Shown here piece by piece: positions 39,101-47,323 of a stretch of 64,000 nucleotides of DNA. The notes under the pieces are model-generated. The model saw only the letters and a program-made list of their open reading frames with translations. It had not been told where the DNA came from and made no database searches. A program made the position numbers and the translations under genes. The stretch is from Kryptolebias marmoratus (lineage: Eukaryota; Chordata; Actinopteri; Cyprinodontiformes; Rivulidae). The stretch lies in assembly GCF_001649575.2 (NCBI RefSeq), contig NC_051431.1, positions 21,095,025-21,159,024 of the forward strand, read 5' to 3'. Every line of letters begins with the position of its first letter. Within the stretch, counting starts at the first letter, position 1.

Positions 39101-42100
39101 AGTCTAGTGAGGTACTACCTTCTTGTTGAAGTGTGCACCTCAAAAGTCTCCATTTGTAGAGCAAGATAAATGTACCTATTTGTGCTCCGCCTACATTATA
39201 AACAGAAATGGGACACCCATACTTCCTGCGTGACTGGACAAAATGAAGTGACAGGGATAAAAGGTAGGAGGGAAAGGGTGAAATTGGGTTTAGCTGTAAT
39301 CTGTTTAAAGCTGGGGCAAATTACCAGACATAACTTTAGGTGAATGTGATGCCATCTGAAATGATGGAATTATGATTAAAGTATGTGGTTTGTGTGAAAT
39401 GTGGAAGTTTAGAGGTGTGTTTGCAAAATAATAGACTGACCAATTGATACAAAGTCATCTGCTGATTTTGACTGAATCAAGTACTGTACAGTTATGAAGA
39501 CGGTTTGTTTTCTTACTACAGAAGAAAATGTAAGTCTTTTTAAAGTCTAGTTGAATAACAAATTTTACTAATCGTCTGAAAATGTTTCAAGATTAGGAAA
39601 ATATAATTTAGTTGTAAAATGTTTATTAAAATCCCAAATATGATTAGGTTTTCTTTTGTTTGTTTAATTTTTTTTTTTTTTGGTCTGATTTTGTGGAGCT
39701 CACATAATGTTTTAGTTAAAACTGTCTTTATTTCTTACCTGTTGGAGACATGTCATGTCCGTCGGGTACTTCCTGCAGGGGTATCTCATGGGGATAAAGG
39801 GGCTGTGATGGGTAAAACTGCTGCTGAGGGTGAATCACACCTTTGAGCTGGGTCTGAGGGCCCACTGCCACTCCTCCAGCCTGTCTCTGTACAAAAAAAG
39901 CAAAAATGAAAACATATGGTTCAACCAAAATAAAAAGAATAGCATGGAATTAAAGGACATGTCTCAACTAAACTGCTTCTGCACCTCTTTACTGCTATAT
40001 GTGCTATCTGTTAAGGTGGATGTTAAAGAGCAATTGTTTTACCTCCTTCAGTTAAAATCCTATCATTCCTTGGAGAAATGCATGTTTTTCAGTCTAAGAT
40101 CATCTTATGTTGTGAAATGACAAGGTTGTAGCCATTTCATTCAGACCTTGAAAATCGCATGGAACATCGCAAGATGTGTTGTGCTTGGAATATGTGTTGT
40201 AAATGACTCTCAGCTACTACCACCTTAAATTTCAGCTCAATATTTGTAAAATTGACTGGGTCAAACGAGTTTCTGAGTTGGCTAATGTTAGCTGTGTCAG
40301 GCATATTGAATTCTGCTGGCTCAAAATGTTAATCAGTTATAGATGTACAAAATACCAATGACTACTTTGTAAAGGTTTCATCAAACTCTGTCCAGTGGTA
40401 CGGGAATTATTCTGCTAACAGGCAGACAACGTTGGCTCCAATAGCTAATGGTTTTAAACAAAAGATCTTGCACAACATGTAGTGCTTAAGGTATGTGTTG
40501 AGGATAATTTTATTCTACTACCACACCAAATGTTAGCTCAATATTTGTAAGACTGACTGTTTTAGAGACATTTTTGTATTTTCTAACAAACGTTGGCTGT
40601 GGCGGCTATCTTGAACTGGATTGAGTCTAAAGGTTAATCAGTTGTATATCAATAGCCAGTGAATATTACAACTAGTTTTATTTTATATTTTGCTGACAGA
40701 CAGACACACACCCATACACTTGCACTGACAGATACAGGCAAAAACATTATGTCCACCTTTGCATTTTGCCGGCAGGGATAATCTAAACTTGATCCATAAA
40801 ACAAGAGGTTGTATATTATGTGTTAACTGAAGAAAAAAAGCACTATAATCATGAAACTGATATGGATAAAATAATGTCCTCAATTCCTGAAACCTTGAAA
40901 GAAATTTCGGTTTTACAATTATTTGTTTTATTAATGTAGTAGCAAAAGAAAACGTTTGTTGTTTTCAAACTATTTTAAATGTAACAAGTTAAAGTTTTAC
41001 TTGCTTTTATTATTAATATTCCTTTTTTGTTGTTGTTTTCATTCAGTACATGAGTTGGTTGCTGCTTAAAAAAAGAAAAATATCTAACTGTCCGGTAGCT
41101 TTGTCTTGGAGTAACCTTGGGTTTTACCAACTACGTTTTCATAAAGATAGGTCTTGCAGCTAAATTTGACTCCTTTGCTTTATCTTCTCTGTTTTTTTTC
41201 TCTTATTATTTTTTTGCTGCTTATCACAGAAACGTTCATGCAGGAGGCTGCAGTAAGGGGGCGGAAGTCTAAAGTCAGCAGTTGACAGTGGAGCCAAAAG
41301 AGATATTGAATTGTGTGTGGATATATAAAGAATTGGGACAAGGATAGCCACTGGTCTATTTTTTTTAGCTGATCAAAACTGTTATTTGACAACAAACAAA
41401 AACCTTGGGAGATAGTGTCTGACATTTTAATATTAAACTGGCAACAATCAATAAATAAATATGTTGTTTGTTTGTTTGTTTGTTTGTTTGTTTGTTTGGG
41501 GGGGTTGTTTTTTTCACTTGGGTCAGTAAATGCATCATCTTGTTTATCTTGTTTGCTTTAAGAATTTATGAAAATTTTACAAAGGTTTTTCAGGTAGTGT
41601 CCTTCATGCATGATTCTTTACTTACTGTTTTGGCAGCATGTTAAAATAAACTAAGAGCAATCTAAACGTTCAAATATCATATGTCTTACGTGTATCTGAC
41701 AGCCCGGCAGACGGAGTGACTGCCAATCTGATAAGCAGCCCCATTTTAACCTCAGCAGCATTTATCAGAGGCCATCCAGCTTCAAGGATGGCTAATGTGG
41801 TTGGAGACTCAGGGAGGCCAGAGATCTGCATGGAGCGCTGCTATCTCCTATCTAGTCTGTCAGCAAGCAGAGAAAACTAGATAGGCACTGAATGAGCTAC
41901 ATGGATGGGTTTTAGATAATGCGTCGATAAGAAGGAGGATAACGTAAACAGTGTAGTATCTTTTGATCAGTTTGAGAGTGGAACAACTTAAAAGTGGTAA
42001 CCGAGACAGCCGTTTGGTGGAGCTTTATGTATCAGTTAGAACTTGGCAACTGTATTATTATAGGACTGAGAGTAGTTCCTGCATGGTCCACCTCTGGAAA

Positions 42101-45033
42101 TATCTCCTGTAAACATTATAAATCTTCCTGATAATAATGAAATTTGCTCCGCTTCATCTTCACTTTGACCAAATTTTCCAGTTTATTTAATAAGACCCAC
42201 CTGTTGCCTGTTGTGAGCACAAATCTAGCTATACTTGCAGAAAATGCCCATTCTAGTCAACAGTTCCACATATTCACCCGTTATAGTTGGAAAACTTTGA
42301 TATTGTCCATTGTGAGTTGACTAAGCCCTAAGTTGTATGTAATTAAGGAGATAAACCATTATTTATTTTTAAGTGTAATGCATTCAAACTTCTTCACGCA
42401 TCCATACAAGCCTGAAGGAAAATGCTGAATCTCCGGCTTTTATCAGAATTTGGCACTGAGTCCATAAATGTTTGGTTAAGTTCAGCCAGTCAGAGACAAA
42501 AGAGAAGACAGCAGTCTGCAGACCTGAAATGTCCTAAAGGCACACAAAATATAGAGAAAATTAAGGTTGATGTTTGATAAATACACCATACAAATCGAAT
42601 AATTTCAAGGCAAGATGCATAGTTGATTGGAACAACTTGCTTGAGTTAATGTTTTCTTTTGTTTTTATTCTGAAATGCTGCAACCCTCAACTTCGCAATT
42701 TTATTCAGTGTTTCAGTCTGGTGTCACCTGGGGATGCTGCCAAAACTACAGTAAGCGCTTCATCTTTTTATGCAAACTGAGTTTTAGAAATAACAGATTG
42801 CCATCAAATAATCCTTTTTCTGACAGATGTTTTGGATCAGAAATCCCTAGAAGAGATTGCATACCTTATGATAGACTCAGCCATGGTTGTTCCTCTTATG
42901 AGTCAAGCCAATTTACACAACGAAGCCAGCTTCCTCATCCATCTCACTTTCTTCATAAACGATTCTACATTCTGAATAAAATTTTTCCATAGTCCTGGGT
43001 AATGAATGAGTGACGAATAGCCGTTTTCTGAGTATAGTTTTTGACTGTTGCTATCCTTTATTCAAAAATTTGAAAGACTGGAATCAAAGACTGAATGTAA
43101 TTTTTAAGTTGTGTAAGAAAGGCTGCTCTCCTAATGGAGTCTTGTCATACATTCTGTCTGTGTGTGGTCTCTCAGAAAGCATCGCATTAGACTTTTTTTT
43201 CCATTCATCTATTATCTGGCACTTATTTATGGTTGATTTGCAGAGGCAACAGGTTCAGTGGTAAAACCCCGTCGTCCCTCTCCACGTCCTCCTTTGGATC
43301 CTAAGGTGTTCCCAAGCTAGAGAGCATACATATTTCCACTAGCAAGTTCTGGGTCTGCCCTCTGGTCTCCTCCCAGTGGGACATGCCCAGAAAACTTCCA
43401 GAGGCAGATGTTCAGAAGGCACCCTAATCAGATGCCTAAACCACCTCAATTGACTCCTTTTGAAGAGAAGGAGGAGTGACTCTACTCCAAGCTCCCTCCT
43501 GGATAACAGAGCTCCTCACCCTGTGTCTAAGGCTGAGCCCAGCCACCCTACGAAGGAAGCTCATTTCATTTGCTTCTATCTTTCGGTCATGGGTCATACC
43601 TCATTGCCATAGGTGAGGGTTATAACAGAGACAGACCAGTAAATCAAGAGCTTTGCCCTTCACCTCAGCTCCTTCTTCACCACAACAGACTAAAGTATCT
43701 GATGTTCCATCTCCCACTCCATCCTACCATCACTCCTGAACAAGACTCTCTGATACTTGAACTCCTCCTCTTGAGGTGAAGACTCACCCTGACTCAAAGG
43801 GTGCATTTTACCTTTTTTCCAGTTGAGAATTATGGCCTCAGACTTAAAGGAGCTAACTGTCGCCCCAGCCACTTAACGTTCAACTAGGACCCTCCCCAGT
43901 GCCCAAATTGTACTAATTTCTTTTTTTAAGTAGTTTTTGCGGTGAGGTCCCAATATAAAATATCACAAGCAAGTATCTAAGCTACAATTTGTCCATCCTC
44001 TCTGCTTGCTGTCTTTGAAACACACTCAGGATACCAACAATGACTTTATTGCAAACATAAAAGCAAAACCCATCAGGCCCTCTGCCTTTTTTGTTTCATA
44101 ATTCATGTAAATTTAAGAAAATAAAGGCACCTAGGTGGCATGGGTTCACCTTTTGACCAAGCAGCCGTGGTATACATTATTCTCAATTTCAAAGGCAAGC
44201 CTCACAACCTGAGCCAATTAAGGCCTCGGGAGCTGTATCCTTCCATGTTGTCTATCAGGTCAGGGTGGGGTTGTCATTTGCATGTAACCTCGGTCTATTA
44301 TCCTAATGTGCTGGCGCTCTGCATACAAATGGAGGCATTTATTTTCCTGCTCCTTGGCCTTCACCCTTCAAATGCTCACCTGACAGGAATTCAAATGTTC
44401 TCAGCTCCCGCTGCCTCTGACTCTGTGTTCAGCTCTCTCATTTGGAGAGCGTTAAGAGCCTCGGTGTTCCTGCAAACAGACCGCTGTGAAGCGCCACGCA
44501 GGTGGCTCCGCTGGGAGAAAGCTTTAGTCAGTGGGGATTGTCTGACTGCACTTTGATTGGTTGGTAGCAACGTTGGAATCCTGCAGGTCTTATGATTTAC
44601 AGTATTAGTTGCTAAATAAGGGCATGGTGCAGAGCGGTTGTGCAACTATCTTGTTCAACAGTTCTGTTTCCTCATGCTTACTGAAATCAGGAGGAACAGA
44701 ATGTTCAAAAAGAAATAGTATTAGTGCAATGATGGTGGACTAAATGGGTGGGAAAATGTTCAGAAAAGTGTGCAGCCATGAAGTGATGAAAGTTGATAAT
44801 TTACATGCACAAAATTCCACAAAAGTGATGTGTACGGCCAGCAAACTCTCACACACACAAGCACACACATACACACATACACACAAACACCACCCCATTT
44901 CACTACCCGCCAGCTGCGTGGTAGGTAGCCTGAACACAGAGATAATTTACGAGGGAGGTCTTACCGTTGCACTCAGACGGTCACAGGGGTGAAGGGCTGG
45001 GTAGGAAGAAACTGGATGCATGTAGTAACTCAT
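6379..45033 (-). CDS. ets1: ets1, long (p68-type) isoform, 485 aa, nine coding exons
   Basis: This is an alternative product of the same gene from the distal promoter. The coding join on the minus strand is 45033-44965, 39886-39739, then the seven shared exons from 17399 to 6379. These sum to 1458 nt (485 codons plus TGA), equal to my recollection of the long human ETS1 isoform length. The first exon ends in phase 0 (ACG|gtaaga). The second begins in phase 0 after tgtacag and ends in phase 1 (ACA G|gtaag), the same phase as the P2 exon, so both join exon 17399 and restore the same Asp codon. The unique first 72 residues are rich in Tyr, Pro, Gln and His and have no recognised domain. They resemble the alternative vertebrate N-terminus (Met-Ser-Tyr start; a Gln-Glu-Val-Pro motif near the end). 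This form lacks the Lys15 SUMO motif of the short form, and the MAPK threonine becomes Thr83. Expression is inferred from splice sites and homology only. Confidence 0.88.
6835..6953 (-). CDS. ets1: ets1 exon: first half of the ETS DNA-binding domain
   Basis: This 119-nt exon starts after ctgcag, where GC completes a glycine codon begun in the previous exon. It ends at GAG|gtgaga in phase 0. It encodes residues 323-362, with helix 1 [11 protein letters not shown] and the conserved [15 protein letters not shown] strand-turn-helix segment. The conserved domain tryptophans are all present. Together with 6379-6594 it completes the ETS domain; the intron between them is only 240 bases. Confidence 0.98.
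7203..7795. repeat. Family B fold-back (long terminal inverted repeat) element
   Basis: The left end (AAAGGAAAATTTTAGG...GTGGGGTTCTGTGGAAAGG) is mirrored by the right end (CCTTTCCACAAATTCCACTT...AAATGTTCCTTT). The arms also share the ACCAAGGTGGACTGCAGCC / ATCCACTTTGGTTTTGG pair. No ORF. This looks like a miniature inverted-repeat transposon in the ets1 3' intron. Confidence 0.8.
9838..10525 (+). repeat. Family A repeat, tandem dimer
   Basis: Two head-to-tail units in an ets1 intron, the second starting near 10140. The second ends in the perfect palindrome cattccttcaaggaatg (10491-10507) followed by AGGCCTTTAATTC. Shared words include CAAGATGGCTGCCACAGC / CAAGATGGCTCCCACAGC at the same point of each unit. 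Confidence 0.85.
11855..12608 (+). repeat. Family A repeat, tandem dimer
   Basis: Two head-to-tail units (junction near 12185) upstream of ets1 exon VII on the plus-strand map. Each contains AGCAAAATATCTCATGAATC-like, TGATTAACTTTTGGAGTCAA-like and GCCAACACAAACGTGGCTAT-like words. It ends with CTAGGCCTTTAATC. Confidence 0.85.
12692..12952 (-). CDS. ets1: ets1 exon VII equivalent: serine-rich autoinhibitory exon
   Basis: This 261-nt symmetric exon (phase 1 at both ends; acceptor tgtcag, donor G|gtaag) encodes residues 236-322. It starts with [10 protein letters not shown] and contains the serine-rich stretch whose CaMKII phosphorylation strengthens autoinhibition. Ser243, Ser249, Ser274 and Ser277 align with human Ser251, 257, 282 and 285. 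It then encodes the inhibitory helices HI-1/HI-2 ([14 protein letters not shown] through PAAALAGYT). In human ETS1 skipping this exon gives the p42 form, which has relieved autoinhibition. Because the length is a multiple of three and the phases match, the same skip would be in frame here. Confidence 0.97.
12953..14604 (-). other. ets1: ets1 intron before exon VII
   Basis: 1.65 kb with gtgag donor and tgtcag acceptor. It contains one family A remnant (13078-13365). ORFs here (for example the 136-codon frame at 14203-14613) overlap the exon antisense or simple repeats and are not supported. Confidence 0.85.
13078..13365 (+). repeat. Family A repeat, internally deleted
   Basis: A shortened plus-oriented copy with the TATAGCTCAGTCAGATATAC, CTTTAATAGATCTCGCAAC and ATCATAAGATGATC portions. 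It ends at CCTAGGCCTTGAAT, 125 bases from exon VII. Confidence 0.7.
14605..14850 (-). CDS. ets1: ets1 exon: transactivation region
   Basis: This 246-nt phase 1-1 exon lies between a tttccag acceptor and an AGAG|gtgag donor. It encodes residues 154-235, opening with [17 protein letters not shown] and including the acidic, Ser/Thr-rich [17 protein letters not shown] segment of the ETS1 activation domain. It contains a second SUMO consensus, VKQE, at Lys219 (human Lys227 in IKQE). Divergence from human is concentrated in the middle (around [11 protein letters not shown]), where the fish form is one residue shorter. Confidence 0.97.
14851..16374 (-). other. ets1: ets1 intron
   Basis: 1.5 kb, largely taken up by a family B element with extra inserted sequence (15053-16150). 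Confidence 0.8.
15053..16150. repeat. Family B element, probably with inserted DNA
   Basis: The left arm (GAAAGTTTAGATATTTTAAAG, GATTCTGCAG, GGAGAAATAAATTTTATTC) spans 15053-15250. Right-arm words (CAGAACTGACCTTCTCCAAA, TTCATAACCTTTAAAAGG) lie at 16030-16130. The middle about 15480-15990 is unlike other copies. Confidence 0.55.
16375..16452 (-). CDS. ets1: ets1 short linker exon after the Pointed domain
   Basis: This 78-nt phase 1-1 exon has acceptor tgaag and donor A|gtaagt. It encodes residues 128-153, including [10 protein letters not shown] and ending in [10 protein letters not shown]. The ESRYTSDYF block is identical to human ETS1, while the first half is divergent. It joins the PNT domain to the transactivation region. 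The exon is so short that it is recognisable only by homology and splice phase. Confidence 0.95.
16716..16916 (-). CDS. ets1: ets1 exon: main part of the Pointed (PNT/SAM) domain
   Basis: This 201-nt phase 1-1 exon lies between a cctccag acceptor and an AAAG|gtaag donor. It encodes residues 61-127, starting [15 protein letters not shown] and ending in [13 protein letters not shown], the core helices of the PNT domain. PNT mediates protein contacts, notably ERK2 docking and CBP/p300 binding. The docking residues Leu107, Leu109 and Phe113 (FLDLAPDF) are conserved. The N-terminal helix differs most from human, with [10 protein letters not shown] where human has TETHVRDWVM. Confidence 0.97.
16917..17279 (-). 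other. ets1: ets1 short intron within the PNT-coding region
   Basis: 363 bases with gtaatc donor and cctccag acceptor; nothing else seen in it. The next intron, 16453-16715, is 263 bases and equally plain. Confidence 0.9.
17280..17399 (-). CDS. ets1: ets1 first common exon: MAPK site and start of the PNT domain
   Basis: This 120-nt phase 1-1 exon has acceptor ttggcag and donor AAAG|gtaatc. Both alternative 5' exons splice to it. It encodes residues 21-60 of the short form. [12 protein letters not shown] carries the ERK site Thr31-Pro (human Thr38) and Ser34 (human Ser41), followed by the strongly conserved [16 protein letters not shown], the N-terminal PNT helices. The segment before the threonine is seven residues shorter than in human ETS1, which shifts downstream numbering. 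Confidence 0.97.
17400..28014 (-). other. ets1: ets1 P2 first intron (10.6 kb)
   Basis: Donor gtgagt at 28014, acceptor ttggcag at 17400. It is the longest intron of the short form and unusually free of family A and B repeats; only a GGAT-tailed repeat (23278-23425) is recognised. Long repeat-free tracts at 17.9-19.0, 20.4-23.0 and 24.5-27.5 kb carry no coding exon I can support and could hold enhancers. The proline/serine-rich frames here lack splice or family support. Confidence 0.8.
23278..23425 (-). repeat. GGAT-tailed fish interspersed repeat, 3' part
   Basis: On the minus strand this reads GCCCTGTGATGAACTTGCAA, CAGGGTGTACCCCACCTC, a GATAGGCAACAGCTGCCC-like part and AAAAGCGGGTAAA, then a short GGAT tail. 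This is the 3' end of a very common teleost repeat. It lies in the ets1 P2 intron. Confidence 0.7.
28015..28075 (-). CDS. ets1: ets1 P2 first coding exon (short-isoform N-terminus)
   Basis: The coding part is 61 nt ending at GACG|gtgagt. It encodes [20 protein letters not shown] plus the first base of a split Asp codon, closely matching the ETS1 p54 N-terminus. IKAE at Lys15 is a SUMO consensus, also present in human (IKTE at Lys15). I chose the ATG at 28075 because it aligns with the vertebrate start. An in-frame ATG two codons upstream (28081) would add Met-Ile. The 5'UTR continues toward 28.3 kb; its start cannot be fixed from sequence. Confidence 0.94.
28076..28509 (-). promoter_or_regulatory. 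ets1: ets1 proximal promoter (P2) and 5'UTR
   Basis: This lies directly upstream of the P2 coding exon. It contains a local CpG-rich, GC-rich block (about 28410-28500, with CCGCCCCC- and GCGCGCCGCGG-like words) unlike the AT-rich surroundings, plus purine-rich GGAA-containing tracts on the gene strand (for example 28398-28405). No clear TATA box is seen, as in the mammalian ETS1 promoter. The region is cut by an assembly gap at 28510. The transcription start is unknown. Confidence 0.55.
28510..28604. other. Assembly gap (95 N)
   Basis: There are ninety-five undetermined bases, placed just upstream of the ets1 P2 first exon and inside or next to its GC-rich promoter. The flanks are GC-rich on one side and CA-repeat-rich on the other. 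Confidence 1.
28637..28667. repeat. (CA)n microsatellite beside the assembly gap
   Basis: CA repeat with CG/TA variants immediately after the gap. Confidence 0.9.
28969..29715 (-). repeat. Family A repeat, tandem dimer
   Basis: This starts with the perfect palindrome cattccttcaaggaatg (28974-28990) and contains two head-to-tail units (junction near 29370). It ends in an AACAGACAAACACAC-type tract and CATTATCACCTATT. It lies about 0.4 kb upstream of the P2 gap. Confidence 0.85.
32485..33365. repeat. Family B element with a nested insertion
   Basis: The left arm starts at AGGGATAGTTCAAATCTTTT. The right arm ends at CAAAACCCCATTTTAAAG / ATCTAAACTAC (33330-33360), with CTTAAACTCTATTTCTCC and TGGTCTTGGCTCC as mirror words. 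The interior from about 32593 is a different sequence that appears inserted. Confidence 0.6.
33911..34006. repeat. (CT)n microsatellite
   Basis: Ninety-six bases of CT dinucleotide repeat with two TTT interruptions, in the intron upstream of P2. Serine/leucine-repeat ORFs here are artefacts. Confidence 0.98.
35353..35389. repeat. (GT)n microsatellite
   Basis: GT dinucleotide run with one GC interruption; a second GT run lies at about 35041-35070. Confidence 0.9.
35650..36645 (+). repeat. Family A repeat array interrupted by a microsatellite
   Basis: Plus-oriented units at about 35650-35875, 35875-36120 and 36217-36645. The (AAT)n/(AAG)n microsatellite 36130-36216 sits between the second and third. 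CAAGATGGCTGTCACAGCC and AAGATGGTTGCCACAGC mark equivalent points of two units. Confidence 0.8.
36130..36216. repeat. (AAT)n then (AAG)n microsatellite
   Basis: About 60 bases of AAT repeat pass directly into about 26 bases of AAG repeat, inside a family A array. Confidence 0.97.
39739..39886 (-). CDS. ets1: ets1 alternative exon 2 of the long isoform
   Basis: This 148-nt exon (acceptor tgtacag, donor ACAG|gtaag) enters in phase 0 and leaves in phase 1. It encodes 49 residues, starting [10 protein letters not shown] and ending in [12 protein letters not shown], rich in Gln, Pro, His and Tyr. The end resembles the ETS1 long-form exon, which carries EVPTG at the same place before joining the common exon. 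The body is poorly conserved with human, so homology rests on position, phases and the end motif. It corresponds to a p68-type alternative exon of birds. Confidence 0.87.
40062..40785 (-). repeat. Family A repeat, tandem dimer
   Basis: This lies less than 200 bases upstream of ets1 alternative exon 2 on the gene strand. Two units (junction near 40430) share CAGCTACTACCACCTTAAA and CTACTACCACACCAAATG-type words. It ends with CAGACAGACACACACCC and the GC-rich GTCCACCTTTGCATTTTGCC end. Confidence 0.85.
41464..41498. repeat. (GTTT)n microsatellite
   Basis: Short tetranucleotide array followed by a G run. Confidence 0.95.
43240..43880 (-). mobile_element. LINE reverse-transcriptase remnant (C-terminal part)
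   Basis: On the minus strand the frame 43872-43690 includes [20 protein letters not shown], a decayed version of the KYLGVLFTSDGRM-type motif near the end of many fish non-LTR retrotransposon ORFs. Adjoining sequence down to about 43240 matches in layout the following segment (mating-type IYVPTLTYG..., LRWLGH..., WRDY... region), but with frameshifts and stops. It is dead, and lies in an ets1 P1 intron. Exact clade not determined. Confidence 0.7.
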
Positions 45034-45041
45034 CACGGACA
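44965..45041 (-). CDS. ets1: ets1 first coding exon of the long isoform
   Basis: This exon has acceptor tgtccacag, then 8 nt of 5'UTR, then the ATG at 45033. Its 23 codons begin [16 protein letters not shown] and end at ACG|gtaaga in phase 0. The Met-Ser-Tyr start and the Ser/Pro/Tyr-rich composition match the vertebrate ETS1 long isoform. Presence of an acceptor means a further upstream non-coding exon exists; the best candidate ends at 47324. Confidence 0.85.
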
Positions 45042-45904
45042 CTGTGGACAGGAGAAGCAGGGCCTGCTGAATGGATCAACACGCAAACATCCGAGGCTTG
45101 GCTGAAACGACTATCACACATTGTTTACACTTTGTGTGTACAAGAGAGTAGGATAGACAGTGTTTGTGTGTGAGTGTGGGAGAGGAGTGGGAGATTAGGG
45201 GTGAGGGGAGACAAAAAAAAAACATTTGAGCTGGGTTTCCTAACCTGCAACTATATTTCTTCACGCGAAGGAGAAAATAGGGTTAAAGGAATACTTCTGT
45301 CATTCTCAAGTGTCTAAAAGATCTAAATAATAGCCATTGTACTGTAGATAGCTACATGAATGTCCACGTTCAGAGGAAATAAGTTTACATTGGACCAGTC
45401 TGACGAGCTAACGGTTAGTTCAAAAGCAGCTAAGACCAAAGTGGACCACTGTTATCTTAAAACAGATCCAACTTCAAACATTTCAAAGTGCTTTGTGCAA
45501 AATTTTATAAACTATTACACTGCCATCTGGAATTTTGTAGGTTTACGTAATAGCATTCACATAAACTCTGATTCAATTTTTTAGGACTGAAGTTGTTTTG
45601 CTGCTATCTGCTTTGGAAGTGGGTCCATATTGATGAACTAAAACAGCTAGTATGAATAGTCACACTTGCAAAATAGATTGCTGTCAGCTTAAAACAGCTT
45701 CAATATTCAAAATATCATATTCATGCTTTTGTTTAAACTTTTACACTGTTTTCAGTTTACATCAAATGATTATTTTGACAGAAAAATTAAAAAAAGTCCT
45801 GCTGCAATTAACCCCAGAATGCTCAAGAAGTGCTACATGTTGCTGCTGCTGGGGCTGTTTATGCTTGTAAATGTCCAGTTCCATGAAAATAGCCACATAA
45901 TGCA

Positions 45905-46003
45905 AAACTGACAGTGGAGTAAAGGTTTGTAAAATAGGATGGGCATGAACTGCTGTAGGCAATAGCTTCCCCTAGATCCTACACAGAAAAGTGGGTAAAG
46001 AAA
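45905..46003 (+). repeat. 3' end of a GGAT-tailed repeat
   Basis: CTGCTGTAGGCAATAGCTTC, CCTAGATCCTACACAG and AAAGTGGGTAAAGAAAATGG lead straight into the GGAT array, the usual tail arrangement of this fish repeat. Confidence 0.6.
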
Positions 46004-46153
46004 ATGGATGGATGGATGGATGGATGGATGGATGGATGGATGGATGGATGGATGGATGGATGGATGGATGGATGGATGGATGGATGGATGGATGGATGGA
46101 TGGATGGATGGATGGATGGATGGATGGATGGATGGATGGATGGATGGATGGAT
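46004..46153. repeat. (GGAT)n microsatellite, about 150 bp
   Basis: Almost perfect tetranucleotide array ending in one GATA variant. Open frames across it encode only an Ile-His-Pro-Ser repeat and are not genes. Confidence 0.98.
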
Positions 46154-47323
46154 AGATGGGCCACTGTGAAATGTTGAAGCTGTTATACAACAGTCTTAAG
46201 TCACTTTTTTCATAGTAGCAGGCTTGTCCAACAAAAACTTTTTCTCTGAACTGAGGCCGTTCAAAGCACTATCTGCAGCATATTATTTATTTTAAACATT
46301 TACAAAGAACTCTTCCTTTGAGGCTTTTTAAGAACACGGTGTCATGTCATCACAGCTTTAATTTCTGTTTGGCAGCATGTTTAAGAACATTGTACTGGAT
46401 TTTAAAATATTTTTTTTCTTTTACTTCATTTCATTCAAATACTGACACTGCAATCTCCTCCTTTCATAGAACCCACTTCATCTTTCTTTCTCCTCCTCTC
46501 CTTTTTCCCCTTCCTCTCCTCCTCCTCCTCCTTCTCCTCCCATCTACTTATCACTTAACGTTGTGTGCTCGGAGCAGCATCAAGACAAAAAAAGAGAGAC
46601 TAGAAAGCGAGCTGCAGGGTTACATCGGAGATGGTGAGTGTACATGGGCAGTGGCATTTTGAAAAACAGGTCCCCATCTTCCTCGCATTCATATGTTAAG
46701 CAATTTGGCATTTTCCAGATTGTGGCAGCTGCAGAGACAGGCTGCGGGGAAGATGCGCCGGCGCTCAATGCTTGCAGATGTTCAGCAGCTCAAAAAGACT
46801 CAGATGCTCTTGTTTCAGGGGAGAGAAGGGGGAGAAAAAAAAGTGCCCATAGAGAGTGAATACAACTCAAATCACTTCTACCATTCACATGCTTGCATCA
46901 CCTTTAAATGTAACCAATTTGGATAGGCTGTGGAAAATTCAATCCGTGCAAGATGCGTGAGTGATGGGTTTTGTGATGTATATTCATCCTATTTGGAGCT
47001 TTAATATAAGGCTTTATTTTGAGAGACCTGCTTCAGAATTTTACTGCAATAAAAGTTCAATTTTGAAAAACGGCTAAAATGTTTCTCTTCACACTTTTTC
47101 CCCCCTCCTCCCCTACGCTGACGCTGACACATGTCGAAAGGAGCGCATCTTGAGTTCAGGCGCGCGCCTCAGAATTCCTGTCGGGAAAAAACTGAAACAT
47201 TAAGGACAACATTTGGACTCTTCTGCCTATTATTAACAATGCGTTTTTCTAAAGCGTTGATACAAACCAAGTCTGATTATTTTTACTGTTGCTCAGTTAG
47301 AAGAGTAAAAAGTTCGTACTTAC

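Larger units (their letters stand above)
28605..39738 (-). other. ets1: Intron of the long ets1 transcript upstream of P2
   Basis: About 11 kb between P2 and alternative exon 2. It contains family A arrays (28969-29715, 35650-36645), a family B element (32485-33365) and CT, GT and AAT/AAG microsatellites. Repeat-free, GC-richer tracts lie at about 30.3-31.5, 31.7-32.3, 34.5-35.0 and 37.1-37.9 kb. ORFs of 161-208 codons in this interval cross simple repeats or the gap and are not genes. Confidence 0.75.
39887..44964 (-). other. ets1: Intron between the two long-isoform coding exons
   Basis: 5.1 kb with gtaaga donor and tgtacag acceptor. It holds a family A dimer (40062-40785), a GTTT microsatellite and a dead LINE fragment (43240-43880). 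Non-repetitive tracts at about 41.65-41.95 and 44.1-44.6 kb are GC-richer than average. Confidence 0.8.
45280..46325. repeat. Family B element split by a GGAT-tailed repeat
   Basis: Left-arm words (AAAGACCAAAGTGGACCACTG-like, ATCTTAAAACAGATCCAAC) occur at 45410-45480. Right-arm words (CTCTGAACTGAGGCCGTTC, AAAGCACTATCTGCAGC) occur at 46240-46280. The GGAT-tailed insertion 45905-46153 lies between them. Confidence 0.55.
45042..47323 (-). other. ets1: First intron of the long ets1 transcript (inferred)
   Basis: 2.3 kb between the probable P1 exon and the exon with the long-form start codon. It contains the split family B element and GGAT array (45280-46325) and a pyrimidine-rich CTCC tract (about 46487-46542). 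Confidence 0.5.

Noticed and set aside
45972..46190. Open frames encoding an Ile-His-Pro-Ser repeat protein
   Set aside because: They are translations of the (GGAT)n microsatellite, open in several frames at once.
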